A DNA stretch of 64,000 nt from Brevibacillus brevis NBRC 100599. Its GTDB lineage: Bacteria > Bacillota > Bacilli > Brevibacillales > Brevibacillaceae. Below, piece after piece: positions 1 to 8,408 of the stretch. The DNA is taken from the NCBI RefSeq assembly GCF_000010165.1, contig NC_012491.1, positions 6,138,001 to 6,202,000 of the forward strand, in the 5' to 3' direction. Under the pieces are notes generated by a model, which did no database searches, was not told the DNA's origin, and saw nothing but the letters and a program-made list of their open reading frames with translations. Position numbers and translations under genes: made by a program. Every line of letters begins with the position of its first letter. The stretch's first letter is position 1.

Positions 1-304
1 CAAAATAATTTGTGAACGGTACGGCCGCTTCAATGTAGGGCGATTGTTGAGGAAGTGCATAAGCATCCTCCACTGTCAAATCAGTAATCTTGCTTCCTTG
101 GTCCCACCAAACAGTAACGCTGAAATTAGTAGCACCCAGCTTCTCCAACTGATCAGTATAGGCCTGTTGACTGCCGTTTCCTAGTGTAATCACGGCAATA
201 ACAGACATGATTCCGATGATGATCCCAGACATCGTCAAGGTAGCACGCAGCTTATTTGTCCCAATCCCTTCCAGAGCCGTACGAAAGCTTTCGAGCAAAT
301 TCAC
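1..304 (-). CDS. ABC exporter permease, MacB/YknZ type (N-terminal part, runs off the window)
   Basis: About 101 codons are visible, starting at a GTG (302-304) preceded by GGAGGTG. The start overlaps the stop of the ATPase gene by four bases (GTGA), so the two are translationally coupled. The N-terminus reads VNLLESFRTALEGIGTNKLR, followed by a hydrophobic segment (TLTMSGIIIGIMSVIAVITL) and then an extracytoplasmic stretch. This is the usual opening of FtsX/MacB permeases: a short cytoplasmic amphipathic stretch, the first membrane helix, then a large periplasmic-type domain. With the adjacent ATPase and membrane fusion protein it would form a tripartite efflux complex like YknXYZ of Bacillus. 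The substrate is unknown and the rest of the gene lies left of position 1. Confidence 0.85.
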   Translation of the reverse strand, partial: MNLLESFRTALEGIGTNKLRATLTMSGIIIGIMSVIAVITLGNGSQQAYTDQLEKLGATNFSVTVWWDQGSKITDLTVEDAYALPQQSPYIEAAVPFTNYF

Positions 305-1020
305 GTGAGGATCACCTCCTCGGACGCAGTAGCAAACAGGCGCTCCTCCACTCGCTCATCCCGGATAATATGACCATCTCGAAACGTAATGACGCGCTCG
401 GCATGCTGGGCGATATCGGCCTCGTGCGTGACGAGCAGAATCGTTACCCCTTGCGCATGCAACTCCTGAAAAATCGCCATGATCTCGATGCTGGAACGAC
501 TGTCCAGATTCCCTGTCGGCTCGTCAGCAAGCAAAATGGCTGGCTGGTTAACCAACGCTCTGGCGATAGCTACCCGTTGTCTTTGACCGCCGGACAGCTG
601 CGTTGGTTTATGATCCATCCGCTGGGCAAGTCCGACACGCTGCAACGCCGCTTTCGCTCTATTTTTGCGTTCTGTCATGCCGACGCCCGCATACATCATC
701 GGCAGCTCAACATTTCGCAGCGAAGTAGCACGTGGCAACAGATGAAACGATTGAAAGACAAAGCCGATTTTTTGATTGCGTACCTGCGCCAGCCCACTAT
801 CCTTCAACTGCGTAACATCAATTCCATCCAAGACGTACGATCCGGAGGTTGGCCGATCCAGACAACCCAGCATGTTCATAAACGTCGATTTTCCGGAACC
901 AGAAGGTCCCACGATCGCCACGAATTCACCTTGAGCTACGTGGATATTGATATTTTGCAAAGCGAACAGCTCCAGCTCATCCGTCTTGTACTGTTTGGTT
1001 AACCCCTCAATGTTCAGCAT
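301..1020 (-). CDS. ABC exporter ATP-binding protein, MacB/LolD/YknY family
   Basis: This 239-residue nucleotide-binding subunit has Walker A GPSGSGKS (residues 39-46), signature LSGGQRQRVAIARAL (about 143-157), Walker B ILLADEPTGNLD and an H-loop LLVTHE. The NLD after Walker B and the total length are typical of the MacB/LolD branch, which powers mechanotransmission-type permeases. It lies 12 bases downstream of the membrane fusion protein gene and overlaps the permease start by four bases, so the three are one transcript. The protein should sit on the inner membrane face as a homodimer with the permease. Family assignment is secure; the exported compound is not known. Confidence 0.93.
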   Translation of the reverse strand: MLNIEGLTKQYKTDELELFALQNINIHVAQGEFVAIVGPSGSGKSTFMNMLGCLDRPTSGSYVLDGIDVTQLKDSGLAQVRNQKIGFVFQSFHLLPRATSLRNVELPMMYAGVGMTERKNRAKAALQRVGLAQRMDHKPTQLSGGQRQRVAIARALVNQPAILLADEPTGNLDSRSSIEIMAIFQELHAQGVTILLVTHEADIAQHAERVITFRDGHIIRDERVEERLFATASEEVILT

Positions 1021-1032
1021 ATGTATCCTCCT

Positions 1033-2301
1033 TTACCCCGCAAACTCTTCGGGAGATGCTTGGAAGATCACTTCATTTTCTTGCAAGGTTTCCGGTGGAT
1101 TCGCTACCAATTCTTCACTGCCATCCAATCCGCTTTCAATTTGGATAAACAATTCACTTTCAATTCCAGTCGTCACTTTTTTCTTCTTGGCCTTGCCATT
1201 TTCCGCTACCCAGACAAAAGAAGATCCATCTTGATCCGTCACGACTGCCTCAATGGGGACTTGCATGACGTTTGCTGCTTTTTGCAGGACGATGTTCACA
1301 TCCACGTGAAAACCTGGCTTCAAATACTCCCTCGTCTCATTTATATGGACAGCGACCGGCACTCCCGTACTCTCTCCACCCGGCTCTTTGCTGGTTACAG
1401 CCATAGGAGATATGCGCAACACCTTACCTTGCAACTGTTCTCCGCCTAAGGAAATGCCTGAGACCACCGCATCCTGTCCGATTTTGATTTTACGCAAGTC
1501 AGATTCTCCAACTGCTGCTTCGACCATAACATCATTGGTATCTCCAACCGTGAGAATTTCCTCGCCTTTACTTAGGTACTTCCCTTGTTTCACCTTCATG
1601 GAGAGCACCGTCCCCTCAATCGGTGACACGATGCTGCTTTGCACACGTTGCTTTTCATATTTTGCTTTTTCCAAATTCAGCTTTTGAATTTGCGCCTCGT
1701 AGGAGCGAATCTCTGCCTTGTCTGGCCCTTTTTGCTTCAAAAGTAAATCTTGCTTCGCGACCCTTACTCTTGATTCTGCGGTCTGTAGCTTTTGCTTCGC
1801 CTCCTCTACAGCCTGTTGGGTAGACACACCTGCGGTAAACAGCGATTGTGTTCGCTGGTAATCTTTTAATGCCGTTTGGTATTCGCGTTCATGCTGGGCA
1901 AGCTGCTCTTGCATTTTCGTGACTTCCTCAGGTTCCACACCTTTGGAGAGCCTTGCGATATTCGCTTCCTGAATGGTGATCTGTGCCTCGATATCCATGA
2001 TTTCATTGCTGACATCGGACATGTCGATATTGCCGATCACCTGCCCTTTCGTCACTTTGTCTCCCTCCTTGATGGAGAAATTCCGCAATTCGCCTGCATA
2101 GTTAGCGAACAATGTATGTTCATTTCGTACTTTGACTAGGCCCGACGTCAAAATCGTGCTTTCCAAGTCGGCCGTTACCACCGTTGATAACATGACAGGA
2201 GTGCCATTCTTCTTTTCTCCCGAAGAAGCTGCATAGCCACCGAACCCGGCCACAAGCACGCCCACGCCCACACCCAGCCAGATCCACAAACGTTTTTTCA
2301 T
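1033..2301 (-). CDS. HlyD/YknX-type membrane fusion (adaptor) protein of ABC exporter
   Basis: The chosen ATG at 2301 has GGGAGG nine bases upstream and gives 422 residues opening with MKKRLWIWLGVGVGVLVAG, a single membrane anchor. An upstream in-frame ATG (2349) lacks a ribosome site and would put 16 polar residues before the anchor. After the anchor come a biotinyl-lipoyl-like half (FSIKEGDKVTKGQVIGNID), a long coiled coil (about residues 100-200, QLAQHEREYQTALKDYQRTQ), the second lipoyl half (VKQGKYLSKGEEILTVGD) and beta-barrel domains. In Gram-positives such adaptors work outside the membrane with a MacB-like permease. It is probably co-transcribed with the upstream two-component genes through the intervening hairpin. 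Confidence 0.88.
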   Translation of the reverse strand: MKKRLWIWLGVGVGVLVAGFGGYAASSGEKKNGTPVMLSTVVTADLESTILTSGLVKVRNEHTLFANYAGELRNFSIKEGDKVTKGQVIGNIDMSDVSNEIMDIEAQITIQEANIARLSKGVEPEEVTKMQEQLAQHEREYQTALKDYQRTQSLFTAGVSTQQAVEEAKQKLQTAESRVRVAKQDLLLKQKGPDKAEIRSYEAQIQKLNLEKAKYEKQRVQSSIVSPIEGTVLSMKVKQGKYLSKGEEILTVGDTNDVMVEAAVGESDLRKIKIGQDAVVSGISLGGEQLQGKVLRISPMAVTSKEPGGESTGVPVAVHINETREYLKPGFHVDVNIVLQKAANVMQVPIEAVVTDQDGSSFVWVAENGKAKKKKVTTGIESELFIQIESGLDGSEELVANPPETLQENEVIFQASPEEFAG

Positions 2302-2356
2302 ATTCCTTACCTCCCCCAAAAACTTTAAACCCCGATCATTTTTAGCCAATCAAAAA

Positions 2357-2438
2357 ACCCCACTTTTTCTATTACAGGTTCCACCCTGGCTCGTCACCCG
2401 ATCAGGATAAGGAAAACTTATAAAAGAAAAAGTGGGGT
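2357..2438 (-). promoter_or_regulatory. Long-loop inverted repeat (possible attenuator) between sensor kinase and exporter genes
   Basis: Perfect 14-base arms, ACCCCACTTTTTCT (2357-2370) and its complement (2425-2438), enclose 54 bases. Read on the minus strand, the second arm runs straight into TTTTTT, as in an intrinsic terminator placed after the kinase stop and 56 bases before the exporter start. The loop contains AGGGTGGAACC, which matches the first 11 bases of the T-box core (AGGGTGGNACCGCG), but there is no room for stem I or a specifier loop. It may limit read-through into the exporter genes. The hairpin is seen; the regulation is inference. Confidence 0.5.
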
Positions 2439-2453
2439 AATCCTTAAATTTTT

Positions 2454-3560
2454 TTAAAGTGAGGGAGTCTGTTCGTAAGGTAAGCGTATTTCAAAAACGG
2501 TGCGGATCAAATTGCTCTCGGCAGAAATCGTCCCTTCGTGGCGCTCGACGATATTTTTGGCGATAAATAGCCCGAGACCTGTGCTTCCGTTTTGATGGCT
2601 TCGGGCCTTGTCACCTGTATAAAACACCTCGAAAAGATGCGGCAGATCTTCCGGGGGAATCTCGTGACCATAATTGATAATCTGCACAACGACCTCGTCA
2701 CCCGCAAGAAAACCGTTGATATCAACAAACTGCCCATCGTGCCCGTAACGGATGGCATTCGTCATGATGTTCTCGAAAACGCGTGCCAAGAGCTCGCCAT
2801 CTCCGTAAACCGTCAATCGTGAGGCCACATTCATTCTCGTTTTCAACTGATTCTTCTCCAAGGAAGGATATAGCTCTTCGTTTAACTGCATGAGCAGTTC
2901 ACTCAGGTCAATCAGGTTCTGTTGGATGGTGAGCATGCCGTAGTTCATTCTCGTAATCTCGAAGAGCTCGTCGATCAGCTTTTCCAAACGCTGCGACTTG
3001 GTAAAAGCAATATTCGTGTAATGTCGGGCTTGTTCCACCGTTAACTGCTCGTCCCGCAAGATGATGTCCAAATACCCTAAAACAGAAGTCAGTGGCGTCC
3101 GCAAGTCATGCGCCAGGTTTAAAACCAACTGATCCTTGCTGCTTTCGGCAAAATCTCCTCTTTGTACAGCTTCTTGCAACTTTTCACCCGCCAGATTGAT
3201 GTCCTTGGCAATATCTCCAAACTCATCGTTTGACGGTAATTGAACATGATGGGTAAAGTCGCCGTTTGCAAGATGATGAATTCCTCTGGAAATCTCCTGA
3301 AAGTAGACGGCATACCGTTTGGTTAGCAAGAAGAAAAACAGTATGGCTAGTGGAACAAAAATAATCAGAAAGAAGTAAATGTCCCCTATTTCTCGCATAA
3401 AATAGCGAATCGGCGTCAACAAGCTTTCAAACTTTACCTGTGATCGATAGTAATACTGTAGCGCTTTAAAGATCACATAGGTAACCGAACCAGATAGAAG
3501 CAGACTTAGGCCCAGTAGCTTGACCATTTGGAACCGAAAGCTCCGTATCATCTTAGCCAT
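2454..3560 (-). CDS. Sensor histidine kinase (OmpR-class partner, HAMP-HisKA-HATPase)
   Basis: This 368-residue kinase has two membrane helices (about 13-33 and 61-80) around a short external loop of about 27 residues. They are followed by a HAMP-like linker, a HisKA domain with LNLAHDLRTPLTSVLGY (phospho-acceptor His151), and a HATPase with an N box (FENIMTNAIRYG) and G boxes (STGLGLFIAKNIVERHEG). The short sensor loop is typical of kinases that sense within the membrane or through a transporter. The start overlaps the response regulator stop by eight bases, so the pair is coupled. It likely controls the adjacent efflux genes in response to envelope stress or a toxic peptide, which is inference from position. 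Confidence 0.92.
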   Translation of the reverse strand: MAKMIRSFRFQMVKLLGLSLLLSGSVTYVIFKALQYYYRSQVKFESLLTPIRYFMREIGDIYFFLIIFVPLAILFFFLLTKRYAVYFQEISRGIHHLANGDFTHHVQLPSNDEFGDIAKDINLAGEKLQEAVQRGDFAESSKDQLVLNLAHDLRTPLTSVLGYLDIILRDEQLTVEQARHYTNIAFTKSQRLEKLIDELFEITRMNYGMLTIQQNLIDLSELLMQLNEELYPSLEKNQLKTRMNVASRLTVYGDGELLARVFENIMTNAIRYGHDGQFVDINGFLAGDEVVVQIINYGHEIPPEDLPHLFEVFYTGDKARSHQNGSTGLGLFIAKNIVERHEGTISAESNLIRTVFEIRLPYEQTPSL

Positions 3561-4254
3561 GAAATGAGTAACCTACTCCCCAAACCGTTTTGATCCACTT
3601 GTTTTTCGTTTTTTCTTCTCCCAGCTTCTTTCGCAAGGTGCGAATGTGCACCATGACTGTATTGCTGCCTTCATAGTACGCTTCGCCCCACACCATCTCG
3701 AAAATATTGTCCGCACTAAACACCTTCTTTGGATATCTGGCCAGCAGGTAGAGAATATCAAACTCTTTCGGTGTTAACTCAATCGTTTCTCCGTACAGAC
3801 TCACAGTTCGCTCCTCTGGATAAATGACAAGTCCACCTGCCTCTAAGACCTTGTTACTCGCTACTGCTACTGCTGGTTGATTCAGCTGCTTAAAGCGTCG
3901 CAGCTGGGCATTCACACGAGCAACCAATTCCATTGGATTGAATGGCTTGGTCATATAATCATCTGCGCCCATCACCAATCCCGAAATTTTATCCAGATCG
4001 GACGTCTTGGCACTCAAAAAGATAATCGGCATATTGTGCTGTTCACGAATGAGACGGGTGACCTCGTAGCCATCCAGTCCAGGCATCATAATATCGAGAA
4101 TCGCCAAATCAATCGAATGCGTCTGCACAGCTTGGAGTGCTGCCTTTCCATCCGCTGCGATAATTGTATGGTAACCTTCTTTTTTCACATGTAAGGCAAC
4201 GAGCTCCGCAATCTCCGCTTCGTCGTCGGCGATCAATATGGTGACCTGCTTCAT
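3553..4254 (-). CDS. Response regulator, OmpR/PhoB family
   Basis: The ATG at 4254 has AAGGGATGG at good spacing and gives 233 residues. A further in-frame ATG at 4278 has a poor ribosome site. The receiver domain shows ILIADDEAEI and the phospho-acceptor Asp54 in LDIMMPGLDG, with a conserved Lys in MTKPFNPMELVARV. It is followed by a winged-helix DNA-binding domain (LTPKEFDILYLLARYPKKVF, then a tail ending WGVGYSFHG). This is the VanR/PhoB layout. It is the first gene of the operon and partner of the kinase just downstream. Confidence 0.93.
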   Translation of the reverse strand: MKQVTILIADDEAEIAELVALHVKKEGYHTIIAADGKAALQAVQTHSIDLAILDIMMPGLDGYEVTRLIREQHNMPIIFLSAKTSDLDKISGLVMGADDYMTKPFNPMELVARVNAQLRRFKQLNQPAVAVASNKVLEAGGLVIYPEERTVSLYGETIELTPKEFDILYLLARYPKKVFSADNIFEMVWGEAYYEGSNTVMVHIRTLRKKLGEEKTKNKWIKTVWGVGYSFHG

Positions 4255-4372
4255 CGTTTTCCCATCCCTTGTATACATTTCCTACCATTATAGCAGGTAT
4301 CAATTAACTTTTCTGTTATCGTACACAGAGCTCGTTCATACAATTATGGATAATAATTACTTTCAGTTTGTT

Positions 4373-4402
4373 TTGACTTTGCAGACTTTTCTATATTACT
4401 AT
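4373..4402 (+). promoter_or_regulatory. Probable sigma-A promoter of the amino acid ABC operon
   Basis: TTGACT at 4373-4378 and TACTAT at 4397-4402 are separated by 18 bases, about 47 bases before the first start codon. The intergenic region is AT-rich and lies between divergent genes. No riboswitch-sized leader is present. The assignment rests on consensus match only. Confidence 0.4.
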
Positions 4403-4449
4403 ATTCATGTCCATATCATATCTAACATATATATACTTGGGGGTAATTT

Positions 4450-5226
4450 ATGAAAAAACTAATGTTTGCTGTGGTTTCTGGTTTGTTGGCGCTTACAGTA
4501 AGTGCGTGTGGCACTGGCACAGATCAGGCTGCCTCAACATCCGGTGCAAAAAAGTACGTGTTTGGTACAGATGCAACATACCCACCCTTTGAGTTTGAAA
4601 AAGACGGAAAATACGTAGGAATTGACATCGACCTGATCAATGCAATCGCCAAAGAAGAGGGCTTTGAGGTAGAAATTAAGCCGATGGACTTCAAAGGAAT
4701 CATTCCGGCTGTTCAAGCGAAGCAATTGGACGGTGCCATTGCGGGGATTAGCATCAATGATAAACGCAAAGAAATTTTAGATTTCTCTGAACCATACTAT
4801 CAAGCAGGTCTTTCCTTGGTCGTACGTGAGGACAACACAACGATCAATGGAGAGGCAGATTTGGCTGGCAAAACGATTGCGATCAAAAAAGGCACGACTG
4901 GCGCGACCTTTGCTGATGAGCTCGGGCAAAAGTACGGCGCGACTGTCAAATACTTCGACGATAGCCCTTCCATGTTCCAAGAGGTTCAAAACGGCAATGC
5001 TGATGTAACCATCGAGGACTATCCGGTTATCTCTTATAAAATTACGGTAGACCCTGCTTCCAAGCTGAAAATTGTAGGCGATCGTCTCAATGGAGACCAT
5101 TACGGCATCGCGGTTTTAAAAGGGAACAAAGAGCTGCAAGACAAACTCAACTCCGGTCTGAAGAAGCTGAAAGAGAACGGGAAATACGACGAAATCATTA
5201 ACACATACTTGAGCACGAAAAAGTAA
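4450..5226 (+). CDS. Polar amino acid ABC importer, substrate-binding lipoprotein
   Basis: This 258-residue protein has a lipoprotein signal (MKKLMFAVVSGLLALTVSAC, lipidated Cys20) and then an SBP family 3 fold. The fold is recognisable from TYPPFEFEKDGKYVGIDIDL near the N-terminus and ISINDKRKEILDFSEPYY in the ligand cleft, with Arg in the KRKE segment typical of alpha-amino group binding. The start is preceded by TTGGGGG. Downstream are the cognate permease and ATPase in the usual order. The family imports glutamine, arginine, cystine and similar amino acids; the sequence alone does not settle which. The hairpin after the stop would favour excess production of the binding protein. Confidence 0.93.
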   Translation: MKKLMFAVVSGLLALTVSACGTGTDQAASTSGAKKYVFGTDATYPPFEFEKDGKYVGIDIDLINAIAKEEGFEVEIKPMDFKGIIPAVQAKQLDGAIAGISINDKRKEILDFSEPYYQAGLSLVVREDNTTINGEADLAGKTIAIKKGTTGATFADELGQKYGATVKYFDDSPSMFQEVQNGNADVTIEDYPVISYKITVDPASKLKIVGDRLNGDHYGIAVLKGNKELQDKLNSGLKKLKENGKYDEIINTYLSTKK

Positions 5227-5250
5227 AAGGCGCAAGACGCGCCTTTTTTT
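5225..5250 (+). terminator. Intrinsic terminator/attenuator inside the importer operon
   Basis: AAAAGGCGC (5225-5233) pairs perfectly with GCGCCTTTT (5239-5247) across a 5-base loop and is followed by more T. It overlaps the stop codon of the binding protein gene and lies 28 bases before the permease start. It should act as a partial terminator that sets a higher level of binding protein than of membrane components. Confidence 0.8.
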
Positions 5251-5277
5251 CACCTTAGAAAGAATGGAGTTGTCCAA

Positions 5278-5931
5278 ATGAGCAGTAGTTGGGATGTCAT
5301 TGTCGACGCACTTCCTGTCTTGGCCCAAGGCTCTGTGGTCACGTTAAAAATAACGGTTATTTCCCTGTTTTTCGCTCTCTTAATCGGATTGCTTTTTGGC
5401 TTAATGAGCACCAGCCGTTCTAAACTACTCCGCGGCATTGCAACCGCTTACGTTGACTTTCTCCGCGGCACACCGCTGTTGGTTCAAATCTTCTTTATTT
5501 ATTTTGGATTGCCGCCTGTCTTGGATATCAAAATTCCAGAGACAACCGCAGGTATTCTAGCACTCAGCCTCAACGCCGGGGCGTACCTGGCTGAAATTTT
5601 TCGCGGAGGGATTCTCTCTATCGATAAAGGACAGATGGAAGCTGCTCGTTCCCTCGGACTATCCCACGGAAAAGCCATGCGCCTGGTTATCTTGCCTCAG
5701 GCTGTTCGCCGCATGATTCCTGCTTTCGTCAACCAATTCATCGTGACGCTAAAAGACACCTCGCTCTTAACGGTCATTGGTATCCGTGAGCTGATGAACA
5801 GTGGTGAGATTATCATTTCTAGCAACTTCCGCTCATTCGAAATTTGGGCTGTAGTAGCGGTCTTCTATTTCCTGATGATTTACATCCTCAGTCTGCTGTC
5901 CCGTTCCCTTGAGAGGAGGTTTGCGAAATGA
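5278..5931 (+). CDS. Polar amino acid ABC importer, permease
   Basis: This 217-residue HisM/GlnP-type permease has several membrane helices and the EAA loop [20 protein letters not shown] (about 121-140), which docks on the ATPase. An early motif, [21 protein letters not shown], is highly conserved in this family. The gene overlaps the ATPase start by four bases (ATGA). A homodimer is expected because only one permease gene is present. Confidence 0.94.
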   Translation: MSSSWDVIVDALPVLAQGSVVTLKITVISLFFALLIGLLFGLMSTSRSKLLRGIATAYVDFLRGTPLLVQIFFIYFGLPPVLDIKIPETTAGILALSLNAGAYLAEIFRGGILSIDKGQMEAARSLGLSHGKAMRLVILPQAVRRMIPAFVNQFIVTLKDTSLLTVIGIRELMNSGEIIISSNFRSFEIWAVVAVFYFLMIYILSLLSRSLERRFAK

Positions 5932-6650
5932 TTCATGTAGAGAATTTGAAAAAGAGCTTTGGCTCGTTGGAAGTTTTAAAAGACATCTCGACTACCATTA
6001 AAGAGCGTGAAGTTGTCTGTGTCATTGGTCCCTCCGGCTCGGGAAAAAGTACGTTTCTGCGCTGCCTCAACCAGTTGGAAGAAGTAACATCTGGCAAAGT
6101 CACCATTGAGGGCATGGAGGTTACTTCCCCCAAAGTCGACATCAACAAGCTGCGAGAGCGTGTCGGCATGGTGTTTCAGCGGTTCAATCTCTTCCCGCAT
6201 CTCACTGTTTTGGAAAACATCATGCTTGCGCCCAAGCACGTCAAAAATTCAGCGCGTCAGCAAAATGAACAAAAGGCGCTGCAACTCCTCAAAAAAGTAG
6301 ATTTGGCGGACAAGCGAGACGTGTACCCTGATCGGTTGTCTGGTGGTCAACAGCAGCGCGTAGCCATTACCCGTGCGCTCGCCATGGACCCTCACATCAT
6401 GCTGTTCGACGAGCCTACCTCAGCACTCGACCCGGAAATGGTCGGAGAGGTTCTTCAGGTGATGAAGGATTTGGCCAAAGAAGGAATGACAATGGTCGTG
6501 GTTACACATGAGATGGGCTTTGCCCGTGAAGTAGCCGATCGCGTGATTTTCATGGATGGCGGATACATCGTCGAAGAAGGCACACCTGCCGAGATTTTTG
6601 ACAATCCCCAGCATGAGAGAACCAGGGCATTTCTCAGTAAAGTGCTGTAG
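5928..6650 (+). CDS. Polar amino acid ABC importer, ATP-binding protein (GlnQ/HisP family)
   Basis: This 240-residue ATPase has Walker [10 protein letters not shown] (about 33-41), Q-loop [18 protein letters not shown], signature [15 protein letters not shown] and Walker [21 protein letters not shown], followed by [20 protein letters not shown]. These are hallmark sequences of the polar amino acid uptake family. It is the last gene of the three-gene operon; a GC-rich inverted repeat follows ten bases after the stop. Confidence 0.95.
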   Translation: MIHVENLKKSFGSLEVLKDISTTIKEREVVCVIGPSGSGKSTFLRCLNQLEEVTSGKVTIEGMEVTSPKVDINKLRERVGMVFQRFNLFPHLTVLENIMLAPKHVKNSARQQNEQKALQLLKKVDLADKRDVYPDRLSGGQQQRVAITRALAMDPHIMLFDEPTSALDPEMVGEVLQVMKDLAKEGMTMVVVTHEMGFAREVADRVIFMDGGYIVEEGTPAEIFDNPQHERTRAFLSKVL

Positions 6651-6659
6651 ACAAGCAAC

Positions 6660-6692
6660 GGGCATGATGCGATTTTTTCATCCATCATGCCC
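6660..6692. terminator. Inverted repeat between convergent genes
   Basis: GGGCATGATG (6660-6669) and CATCATGCCC (6683-6692) form a perfect 10-base stem over a 13-base loop. It lies between the end of the amino acid importer operon and the end of the carbohydrate locus. Neither side has a clean T-run, so termination strength is uncertain. Confidence 0.5.
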
Positions 6693-6716
6693 ACTTGGTT
6701 TTCCTATAAAACTACC

Positions 6717-8408
6717 TTACACATACTCATGCGCCAGCATCAAAAACACGCTGGACGTCCACGTAAAGGCCCGGTCCCTTAGTCCATCTCCTGTCAGCGC
6801 ATCGAAGTTTTCCGCCATGCCACTGCGCGCTGCCATTCGGCAAAAGCGTCTGGCAATCTCCTGAGAAAACGCAACTTCACCTGCTCGCCGCAATCCATCG
6901 ACCAAGAGCATCGTCACTGGCGCCCAGATCGGGCCTAACCAGTAGCCATCAGCGCGGTAGAAGGAGCTGGTTGGAATCTCTGTAGCCAGTCCATTCTCTG
7001 TCAAAAACCGCTCCTGCAAGTCCGTAATCAGCTTGGCCCGGATGTCCTGCGGCAGCTTTTCGCCTAGCACGAGAGGCATATAACGGATCAAGCTGTCTCC
7101 TTGTGTAGGCTGGTCGCTACCGGAGTGGGTCGCGAAGAAGTTTTCGCCATTCCAGTGCTTCTCCAGCAGTCGTTGCAGCGTCATTTCGGCCTTTTCCTGC
7201 CACCTCGCTGCCTCTTCGGGGCAACCCAGCCTATTCGCCAATTCCGCCAGCACATCCATTTGCAGAATCAAATACGCAGGCAAATCCGGGCTTTCAATCG
7301 GCGCCCCCTCGAGGAAAATCGTGCTGTTGTCCCAGCCGCAGTCATAGCCGTGATTGTACTGCGGAATCCCGTCCTGATCATCATCGCGGTAACGGAACCA
7401 CCAATCGGTCCAGCGACAAAGCGGCTCGTACACTTCTTCCAGCATCTCGTTTATAATCGCGTCGTTCCGATCCAGCATCCAGCGCAGCGTCCAGCCGTGA
7501 ATCGGAGGCTTGCAGCAATTCCACAACGCATACCGATCATTGATAAAATCAGGGAAGACACCACTCTCATCCTGCCTGTCGATAAAAATCATGAGCTGAT
7601 CCCACGCCAGCGGCAAGTTTGCTCGCGTCAGTGCCATCGCATTGAAGCAATGATCCCAGCTCCAGATATTCGTCATCCAGTTTTTGGACATGTACATCGC
7701 GGACCGTGGCAGATAACCTTCAGGTCTCACCACACAAGACCAGGTGATGTACGCCGCGAGTTCTCTTGCTTCATTCAAGCCTTCGCGATGCTCCTCAGAT
7801 ACAGAGAGTGTCCGTTCCAGCCACTCGTCGTACTCTTTTTTTACCTGTGTCCATCCATCGGCAAAGGCAGGGTAGCTGCGCTCCTTCCATACCGTGTGGA
7901 ACTCTTCCAATACGCCTTCCAGTACACCCGTTTCCTCGTCGGGAAGAAAGGTTACGCCCACTTGCTCTTCACGTGATGCCTTCGTAGGGTTGACCACAAG
8001 TGATCCAGCAAGTGGAGTCACTCGCAAGCGAATTTCCGTGGAAAAGTGATTGATTTCCCAACATCCGGCTCCAGCTTGAATCGCATAATCTGCTGCCGTC
8101 GATTCGAGCACCAGTCGCAAACCAACGCCTTGACCACGTACCTGCACCAGCTGCGGCTCGCTCATGCACAGCTTCACATCGCCTTTAGCCCCGTAAAGTC
8201 GCAGCAAGGTTGGCGTAGCCTCCGTCTTAAATGGAACTGTCACACCATCGGCTACCATTTCGATTCGAAAAATCGCACCATCGTGGTTGTCTCCTCCACG
8301 AATATTGCGCAAATATAGTCCTTCTTTTCGCTTGGCGTTACCCAGTCGCGAAAGTACGAGATACGACCCGTATCGGGTAAAAGGAACCATCCCTAAATCA
8401 AACAGCAT
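6717..8408 (-). CDS. Glycoside hydrolase with (alpha/alpha)6 barrel, GDE/MGH-like (amylo-1,6-glucosidase-type)
   Basis: The ATG at 8408 has GAGGTGA upstream and gives 563 residues; a GTG three codons earlier would sit inside the ribosome site. An N-terminal beta-rich region (about 1-200) precedes a helical barrel with SKNWMTNIWSWDHCFNAMAL, DESGVFPDFIND, YDCGWDNSTIF and YRADGYWLGPIWAPVTMLLV. This WSWDHCFN...DNS...W-GPIW pattern is seen in GH63-like and glycogen-debranching-like intracellular glucosidases. There is no signal peptide. It is the last gene of the carbohydrate locus and overlaps the YesL-like gene by 11 bases. The substrate is not evident; an alpha-linked side group on the imported galactoside is one possibility. 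Confidence 0.75.
   Translation of the reverse strand: MLFDLGMVPFTRYGSYLVLSRLGNAKRKEGLYLRNIRGGDNHDGAIFRIEMVADGVTVPFKTEATPTLLRLYGAKGDVKLCMSEPQLVQVRGQGVGLRLVLESTAADYAIQAGAGCWEINHFSTEIRLRVTPLAGSLVVNPTKASREEQVGVTFLPDEETGVLEGVLEEFHTVWKERSYPAFADGWTQVKKEYDEWLERTLSVSEEHREGLNEARELAAYITWSCVVRPEGYLPRSAMYMSKNWMTNIWSWDHCFNAMALTRANLPLAWDQLMIFIDRQDESGVFPDFINDRYALWNCCKPPIHGWTLRWMLDRNDAIINEMLEEVYEPLCRWTDWWFRYRDDDQDGIPQYNHGYDCGWDNSTIFLEGAPIESPDLPAYLILQMDVLAELANRLGCPEEAARWQEKAEMTLQRLLEKHWNGENFFATHSGSDQPTQGDSLIRYMPLVLGEKLPQDIRAKLITDLQERFLTENGLATEIPTSSFYRADGYWLGPIWAPVTMLLVDGLRRAGEVAFSQEIARRFCRMAARSGMAENFDALTGDGLRDRAFTWTSSVFLMLAHEYV

Noticed and set aside
2357-2438. A true T-box riboswitch
   Set aside because: Only 11 bases match the T-box core and only about 50 bases of leader exist after the preceding gene, so there is no stem I or specifier loop. 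Kept only as a hairpin.
7101-7976. 291-codon plus-strand ORF inside the glycosidase gene
   Set aside because: Antisense shadow with low-complexity arginine/proline-rich translation typical of the opposite strand of GC-rich genes.
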